Of a stretch of 64,000 nt of DNA, positions 59,164-64,000 are shown piece after piece (position 1 is the first letter of the stretch; every line of letters starts with the position of its first letter). A model generated the notes under the pieces. It was not told the DNA's origin. It worked only from the letters and a program-made list of their open reading frames with translations, and searched no databases. The translations under genes were made by a program, and so were the position numbers. The DNA is taken from positions 434,001-498,000 of the forward strand of contig JAXGXG010000001.1 of assembly GCA_040772845.1 (NCBI GenBank), read 5' to 3'. The stretch is from PWXP01 sp040772845. Its GTDB lineage: Bacteria; Planctomycetota; Planctomycetia; Pirellulales; Thermoguttaceae.

Positions 59164-62100
59164 ATGGCCGAGCACTTTGGGAACGACGCACCCAACAACC
59201 GACTGGCCGAGCAGTCGTCGCCTCCGGCCGACCGATCGATGGGCCATGAGAATCAGGCGGATAGGAGCACCGCTCGCGACATTGCCGACGAGTTCGACAC
59301 GCTCGTCGCACTGCTGCGGCAGCCGGCTCCCTCGGATATGTTCTCCAAGGAATCGGCCTGCCAGCGCGCGGTCGAGGCCATCCGGCAGTTGGGCCGGACG
59401 CCGAATGCCTCCGAACTTGGCCCTGCCGGGTCAACAGACGACGAATTGCCGGCGCTCCGCGCCTTGGGCCAATACCAACTGCTCGAGAAGATGGGCGAGG
59501 GAGGCATGGGGGCCGTCTACCGCGCGCTGCATACGCGGCTCGAAAAGGTCGTCGCCGTGAAGGTCCTGCCCGCCGGCCGGGTTGGCGACGCCGAGGCGAT
59601 TGCCCGCTTCAGCCGCGAAATGAAAGCTGTGGGGCGGCTGGATCATCCGAATATCGTCCGCGCATTCGACGCCGGCGAGGCCGATGGCTCGCACTACCTC
59701 GTCATGGAACTCGTCGACGGGCATGACCTTGGGGCAATCGTCCGCCGCATCGGACCGCTGCCGGTGGCCGACGCGTGCGAGGCCGTTCGCCAGGCCGCCT
59801 TGGGACTCGACCATGCCCATTCCCACGGACTGGTCCACCGCGACGTGAAGCCATCGAACCTGATGCTCACGCGGCAGGGCGAAGTGAAGATACTTGACCT
59901 GGGCCTGGCCCGGCTGGCGGATCAGATTCCAGGTGGAAAGGAGTTGACAAGTACGGGCCAGATGATGGGCACGTTCGAGTACATGGCGCCGGAGCAGGGC
60001 AGCGACAGCCACGCGGTGGACCACCGGGCCGACGTGTACGCCCTGGGCGCCACGCTGTACAAGCTGCTGGCCGGCCACGCCCCGTTCGCTGGCTCGCGGT
60101 ACGATACGCCGCTGAAACGCATGATGGCCCTGGCCACCGAGGACCCGGAGCCGATCCGGCAGACTCGGCCCGATGTGCCCAAAGGCCTTGCCCGTCTGAT
60201 CCACCGCATGCTGGCTCGCGATCCCGACCATCGAACCGCCACGGCCCACGAGGTAGCCGACCTGCTTGCCCCGTTCGCCGCCGGGGCCGACCTTGCCGGG
60301 CTCGTTGCCCGCGCCGACGAGGCCTCGCCCGCGCCGGCGGTCGAACCCGGCACGGCCAGCACGCAGCCGGCTGCGGCTTCGGCCATGGAGCACACCCCGC
60401 ACACCATACAGATTTCGTCTCCCGCCGCCTTCCGGCCCCAGGCCAGCCGTTTGCGCCGGCTTGCGGCGTGGTTCGGCAACCTGCCGCCGGTAGCCCGTTT
60501 CGGTCTGACGGCCGCTGCTGGTGCGGCGGGCCTCGTTCTTCTGGCCGTGATCCTGACGGTAAGGACCCCGCAGGGCACGCTTGTGGTCGAGAGCGACGAT
60601 CCCAACATCGAAGTGCTCGTGAAGCAGAATGGCGAGGTCATTGATATTCTTAGCGCCGACCGTGGCTGGAAGGTGGGCTTGAAGGACGGCAGATATGACG
60701 TCGCGCTAACAGCCGGCGCGGAACGGATGCAGCTTTCCGAAAATCAAGTGACGCTCACCCGCGGCGGCCGAGTTGTGCTGCGGGTGATAAAGAAGGCCGG
60801 TCCGCTAATTGCTCCATCAGTCGCACCGTATGTCGACGGCGATTGGGTGCGCCTGATCAACCGCATGTCGGACTGCTGCATTGGCGTGAAGGATGCGTCC
60901 GCGGACCCTCGGGCGCCGCTGCATCAATACAAGCCGGCCCCCGGCGCGCTCCAGCAGCACTGGCGCATTGAATCGACCGACCGACCGGGGATGTATCGGT
61001 TGAAGAATCGCAAAAGCGGCCTCTATGTGACGCTGAAACAGCCTCGCCAGGGCGAGGGCTATTTGCAGCGCCCGTTTGAAGAAGACAACAGCGAATTCTT
61101 ATTTTCCATTTTGGACATCGACGGCAAGTGGTTCCGGATTGTCAGCCAGGAAAGCAAGCTCGATGCGGCCATTTGGGGCGCCAGCATGCGCGAGGGCGAA
61201 TGGATCATCCAGTGGCCGTTCTCCGTCGGCGCGACCGACAAGTACTGGCGGATGGAACACGTCGACGAAGCCAGTGAACACGGCTGGGTTGACGTGCTGG
61301 CCCAAATGAACCCAGACAAGCACGGCGTCTTCGGCGCGTGGCGGCGCGACGGCTCGCGGCTCGTTTGCGAGCCATTGGATTTCACTCGCATCGGTTCACC
61401 CGTGTACGCAACTGGCAATTATGAGGTGGAAGCACATTTTCGCTGGATCAATAAGGTGGGCGAGGTGAACCTGTTGCTGCCGGTGGGCGATTCGGCGATT
61501 CACGTCTGGGTGAAGCCTGGTTCTGGCGCAATCGGACAGTTCTCCGGCAGCAGTTTAGCGTTACCGGCCAAAACCCGGACGTACGAGGCTGACCACCGGT
61601 ATACTCTTGCGGCGACCGTGCGCGTGGACGGCGCGACGGCGACCATCGAAACCCGGATGGATGGCGAGCCCTACGCCAAGTGGAGTGGGCCGGTCGAGTC
61701 GCTCTATCCCCGCTCCGACTGGATGGTCCCCAACCGGACCCTGGGCTTCGGCGCCCACGTGTGCCACGTGTCGTTGGAGGGCTTGCGCGTACGGCCGTTG
61801 ACTGGCGGGCGGCTTTTTAGGAAGACGTATCGCGCCGAACCTGCGGGCGTCGAACCGGGCCAGTCCGTCGAACTGGCCGCTCTGGTTGATCCGGCCCGGC
61901 ACGCCGTGTTAGGCAAGTGGGAAGTGGCTGACGGCGTGATCACGTGCGTTGAGTCGCGCGAGTTTGCTCGCGTGGCCATTCCGCTCGTGCCGCGCGGCGA
62001 TTACGAGTTGAGCGGCGCGCTGCTGCGACCGAAGGGGTTGAGCCTGGCCACCCTGGCAATCCCCGTCGGCCGGAGCTACACAGGGCTCGAAATCAAGGAC

Positions 62101-64000
62101 AAGGCCGTGGTTCTTGAGCGAGTGGTAGGATCTCCACCGTGGAAACGGGCCGACGTGCAGATGGGCCCGGAAACCCAGTTCGAAGTCCGTGTGGAACACC
62201 AAGGCGACATTGCGAAGATCCACGTGGCCATCGACGGCAAACCGGCTCTCGACTGGGAGGGGCCGACCGGCGCCGGGCAGCCGCGATTCGACTGGGTATT
62301 CAACCCCCCTAGCCTCGGCGTAGGTACGCACTCCGGAGCCCTCGCAGTCAAGGACCTGAAGATCAAGCTGCTTTCAGGCACGGCGGAGCGGATCGTGGAG
62401 AATGTCGAGCCAATCCCGGATTCGCAGTCGGCAGTCGGTCAGTCTGGCTCACTCTTCCCCGCCGCCTCGGGAACGGTGCGATTGGTGCATCACGAGACCG
62501 GACGCGGATTATTCTTCGCCGAGATGGGCCATGGAAGCCCTGCCACGCTCGCCCAGCGCCCAGTTCAGGCGAACAATGGTACGGCTGTTTGGCAAGTCGA
62601 AGCCGCAACGGAAGGGCGCTTTCGTCTGAAGAATCTTGAGACGGGACTCTACCTGGTGAGCGAAAACCGCGAGCGTGATGCCCACGTTGTCCAACGCCCT
62701 TTAGAGAAGGACAACGCTGATTTTGTCTGGAAATCGGAGCAAGTGCATTCAGGTTTGCTGCGTGTCGCCAACCAGCGAACTGGATATTACCTGACGGCGT
62801 CGGCAGCCGATGCGCAGCAGACGTCGCTCCTTACGCTCGGCGCTTTCGCGGCACGGTCAGCATCGCAGTACTGGCGGCTGGAGCCCGTCGAACCTACCGC
62901 CGCACCCTTTCCCGCCGAAGGTACCGCCGAAGAGCAGAAGGCTTGGGTCGTGGCGGAGTTGAAGCGGTTGAACCCGGAATATGACGGAGACCCTCGTTTT
63001 GCTTTTGCCGAGGGCGATATCGTGAGGGTGGAACTCCGGGGACGGAAGATCCGCGACCTTCGGCCGTTTGCCCCCTTGCGGAAGCTCCGCGTGCTGCTCT
63101 GCAACGACTCGTCGGTTTCCGACATCTCACCGCTGGCGGGCATGCCGCTGGAGGAGTTGCGGCTCTACGGGTCAAGAGTTTCCGATTTCGGCCCGCTCAA
63201 GGGGATGCCGCTGAAAACGGCCGACCTGTGCCATGCAAGCGTAGGCGATCTTTCACCACTGGCCGGATTGCCTCTCGAGACGCTGGGCCTGTATGGGGTC
63301 CAAGCGATCGACTTCAGCCCGCTGAAAGGGATGGCGTTGAAGGACCTCAACGTCGGAAGCACACGTTTCAGCGATCTGTCCCTGCTCAAAGGAATGCCGC
63401 TCGAGACTCTGTGCATCCTGAACACGCCCATTCGAGACCTTACCGGGCTGAAAGGACTGCCGCTGAAATCATTGACGTGCCACTCAACTCAGATCTCGGA
63501 TCTTTCTCCGCTGGCCGGCATGTCACTGATTTCGCTAAGCCTTCTCAACACGCCGGTGGAAGACCTCTCTCCGCTGACCGGAATGCCGCTGAGATATCTT
63601 GGTCTCGACGGCACGCGGGTTGCCGACCTTTCGCCGCTCAAGGGCATTCCGCTGGAGAAGTTCCAGATGGCGAATACCTTGATATCGGACCTGAGTCCAC
63701 TGGCCGGCAGCCCGTTACGGTGGCTTACCTGCAACGGTACGCCAGTGAAGGATTTCTCGCCGCTTAAGGACACGCCGCTACTGTCGATCTCTTGTGATGT
63801 CCGGCCTGAAGATGCCGCGGCGCTGCGGCAAATCAGGACTCTCAAGACGATCAACGATCGCCCGGCTGCAGACGTGCTGCGCGAAGCGGAAGAGACTCTG
63901 AAGCAGGCGGACGTACCCGAGAGGCCGGAATCCCGATCAGAGCGGCTTGAGAACCCGTCGGGCGAGCCGCCCAAGGACACCGCATCGGCAAGCGAGAAGC
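59164..64000 (+). CDS. Receptor-like Ser/Thr kinase with TM, RICIN-like, LamG-like and LRR domains; 3' end cut
   Basis: The frame from the ATG at 59164 (GGGTGA upstream) stays open to the window edge, 1612 codons. Kinase ~104-365: GEGGMGAVYRAL, VAVKVLP, HRDVKPSNLML near 225, DLGLAR for DFG, YMAPEQ. A Pro/Ala linker leads to a TM helix near 446-468 (FGLTAAAGAAGLVLLAVILTV less one). Outside: TPQGTLVVESDDPN, a RICIN-like domain (VRLINRMSDCCIGVKDASA), LamG-like region, a second RICIN-like unit (LETGLYLVSENRERD), then at ~1260-1540 about ten leucine-rich repeats of the type LSPLAGMPLxxLxLxxT. It should sense an extracellular ligand and phosphorylate cytoplasmic targets, perhaps the sigma factor upstream. 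Confidence 0.9.
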   Translation, partial: MAEHFGNDAPNNRLAEQSSPPADRSMGHENQADRSTARDIADEFDTLVALLRQPAPSDMFSKESACQRAVEAIRQLGRTPNASELGPAGSTDDELPALRALGQYQLLEKMGEGGMGAVYRALHTRLEKVVAVKVLPAGRVGDAEAIARFSREMKAVGRLDHPNIVRAFDAGEADGSHYLVMELVDGHDLGAIVRRIGPLPVADACEAVRQAALGLDHAHSHGLVHRDVKPSNLMLTRQGEVKILDLGLARLADQIPGGKELTSTGQMMGTFEYMAPEQGSDSHAVDHRADVYALGATLYKLLAGHAPFAGSRYDTPLKRMMALATEDPEPIRQTRPDVPKGLARLIHRMLARDPDHRTATAHEVADLLAPFAAGADLAGLVARADEASPAPAVEPGTASTQPAAASAMEHTPHTIQISSPAAFRPQASRLRRLAAWFGNLPPVARFGLTAAAGAAGLVLLAVILTVRTPQGTLVVESDDPNIEVLVKQNGEVIDILSADRGWKVGLKDGRYDVALTAGAERMQLSENQVTLTRGGRVVLRVIKKAGPLIAPSVAPYVDGDWVRLINRMSDCCIGVKDASADPRAPLHQYKPAPGALQQHWRIESTDRPGMYRLKNRKSGLYVTLKQPRQGEGYLQRPFEEDNSEFLFSILDIDGKWFRIVSQESKLDAAIWGASMREGEWIIQWPFSVGATDKYWRMEHVDEASEHGWVDVLAQMNPDKHGVFGAWRRDGSRLVCEPLDFTRIGSPVYATGNYEVEAHFRWINKVGEVNLLLPVGDSAIHVWVKPGSGAIGQFSGSSLALPAKTRTYEADHRYTLAATVRVDGATATIETRMDGEPYAKWSGPVESLYPRSDWMVPNRTLGFGAHVCHVSLEGLRVRPLTGGRLFRKTYRAEPAGVEPGQSVELAALVDPARHAVLGKWEVADGVITCVESREFARVAIPLVPRGDYELSGALLRPKGLSLATLAIPVGRSYTGLEIKDKAVVLERVVGSPPWKRADVQMGPETQFEVRVEHQGDIAKIHVAIDGKPALDWEGPTGAGQPRFDWVFNPPSLGVGTHSGALAVKDLKIKLLSGTAERIVENVEPIPDSQSAVGQSGSLFPAASGTVRLVHHETGRGLFFAEMGHGSPATLAQRPVQANNGTAVWQVEAATEGRFRLKNLETGLYLVSENRERDAHVVQRPLEKDNADFVWKSEQVHSGLLRVANQRTGYYLTASAADAQQTSLLTLGAFAARSASQYWRLEPVEPTAAPFPAEGTAEEQKAWVVAELKRLNPEYDGDPRFAFAEGDIVRVELRGRKIRDLRPFAPLRKLRVLLCNDSSVSDISPLAGMPLEELRLYGSRVSDFGPLKGMPLKTADLCHASVGDLSPLAGLPLETLGLYGVQAIDFSPLKGMALKDLNVGSTRFSDLSLLKGMPLETLCILNTPIRDLTGLKGLPLKSLTCHSTQISDLSPLAGMSLISLSLLNTPVEDLSPLTGMPLRYLGLDGTRVADLSPLKGIPLEKFQMANTLISDLSPLAGSPLRWLTCNGTPVKDFSPLKDTPLLSISCDVRPEDAAALRQIRTLKTINDRPAADVLREAEETLKQADVPERPESRSERLENPSGEPPKDTASASEK

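Noticed and set aside
59431..60641. Long minus-strand frames opposite the receptor kinase
   Set aside because: Shadows of the kinase domain.
1..64000. CRISPR array, tRNA or rRNA genes, prophage
   Set aside because: No regularly spaced repeats, cloverleaf sequences, rRNA segments or phage genes were found by eye.

Overview
The window is GC-rich DNA from a planctomycete, most likely a free-living Planctomycetia (Pirellulales-like) organism. This rests on gene families rather than any phylogenetic marker. There are two very large PEP-CTERM proteins with autotransporter-type beta-strand repeats, a DUF1559 pseudopilin-like protein, DUF1080 proteins and a TIGR03000-type cell-surface protein. There are also three large secreted PD40/cytochrome-c proteins related to the hydrazine-synthase alpha fold, Tat-exported Gfo/Idh/MocA oxidoreductases, and an ECF sigma factor beside a giant receptor-like Ser/Thr kinase. 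No rRNA, tRNA, CRISPR array, integrase or intact transposase was seen.

Layout. 0-10.4 kb: two PEP-CTERM repeat proteins on opposite strands, a DUF1559 protein and a double-domain FAD oxidoreductase with an inserted discoidin-like domain. 10.4-13.5 kb: a vapBC toxin-antitoxin module between two identical 201-bp direct repeats; the right copy is the 3' end of an intact secreted beta-helix gene and the left copy is a relic. 13.9-23.4 kb: a 1250-residue discoidin/PD40/cytochrome/FGE-like fusion, a Tat-exported TIM-barrel isomerase, and a XylR-type regulator divergent from a Gfo/Idh oxidoreductase plus DUF1080 pair. 23.7-29.0 kb: housekeeping genes on the minus strand (accA, a degenerate protein kinase, a GT4 glycosyltransferase, truA, asd). 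29.4-36.9 kb: a Cys/Tyr-rich TIGR03000 protein and a tandem pair of PD40/cytochrome proteins. 37.4-43.2 kb: a polysaccharide-degradation operon (beta-helix protein, GH50-like agarase, sialidase) ending in a truncated sulfatase relic. 43.2-46.2 kb: an M50 metalloprotease, ispH and an enolase-superfamily protein with altered metal ligands. 46.2-55 kb: a double DUF1080 protein, a strong promoter and hairpin terminator ahead of an aminotransferase/Gfo-Idh pair, a tandem GDPD protein, and a GH32/43-like gene whose 3' end runs into fragments of a Gfo/Idh gene and a PIN-domain gene. 55-58.2 kb: queF, queC and queE for queuosine precursor synthesis, then an acetylglutamate-kinase-like/NAT protein. 58.3-64 kb: the ECF sigma factor and the kinase-RICIN-LamG-LRR receptor gene, cut by the window edge.

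How the genes fit together. Most of the window looks like secreted carbohydrate scavenging: glycoside hydrolases, sialidase, beta-helix proteins, DUF1080 (3-keto-disaccharide hydrolase-like) and Gfo/Idh oxidoreductases, under a XylR-type sugar sensor. These clusters alternate with core metabolic genes. The most unusual structures are the repeat-flanked vapBC island, several families of short dispersed palindromes, the probable leader RNA or sRNA near 47.7 kb, and the chimeric relic junction at 54.5-54.9 kb.

All family calls come from reading the translated sequence; no database search was run.
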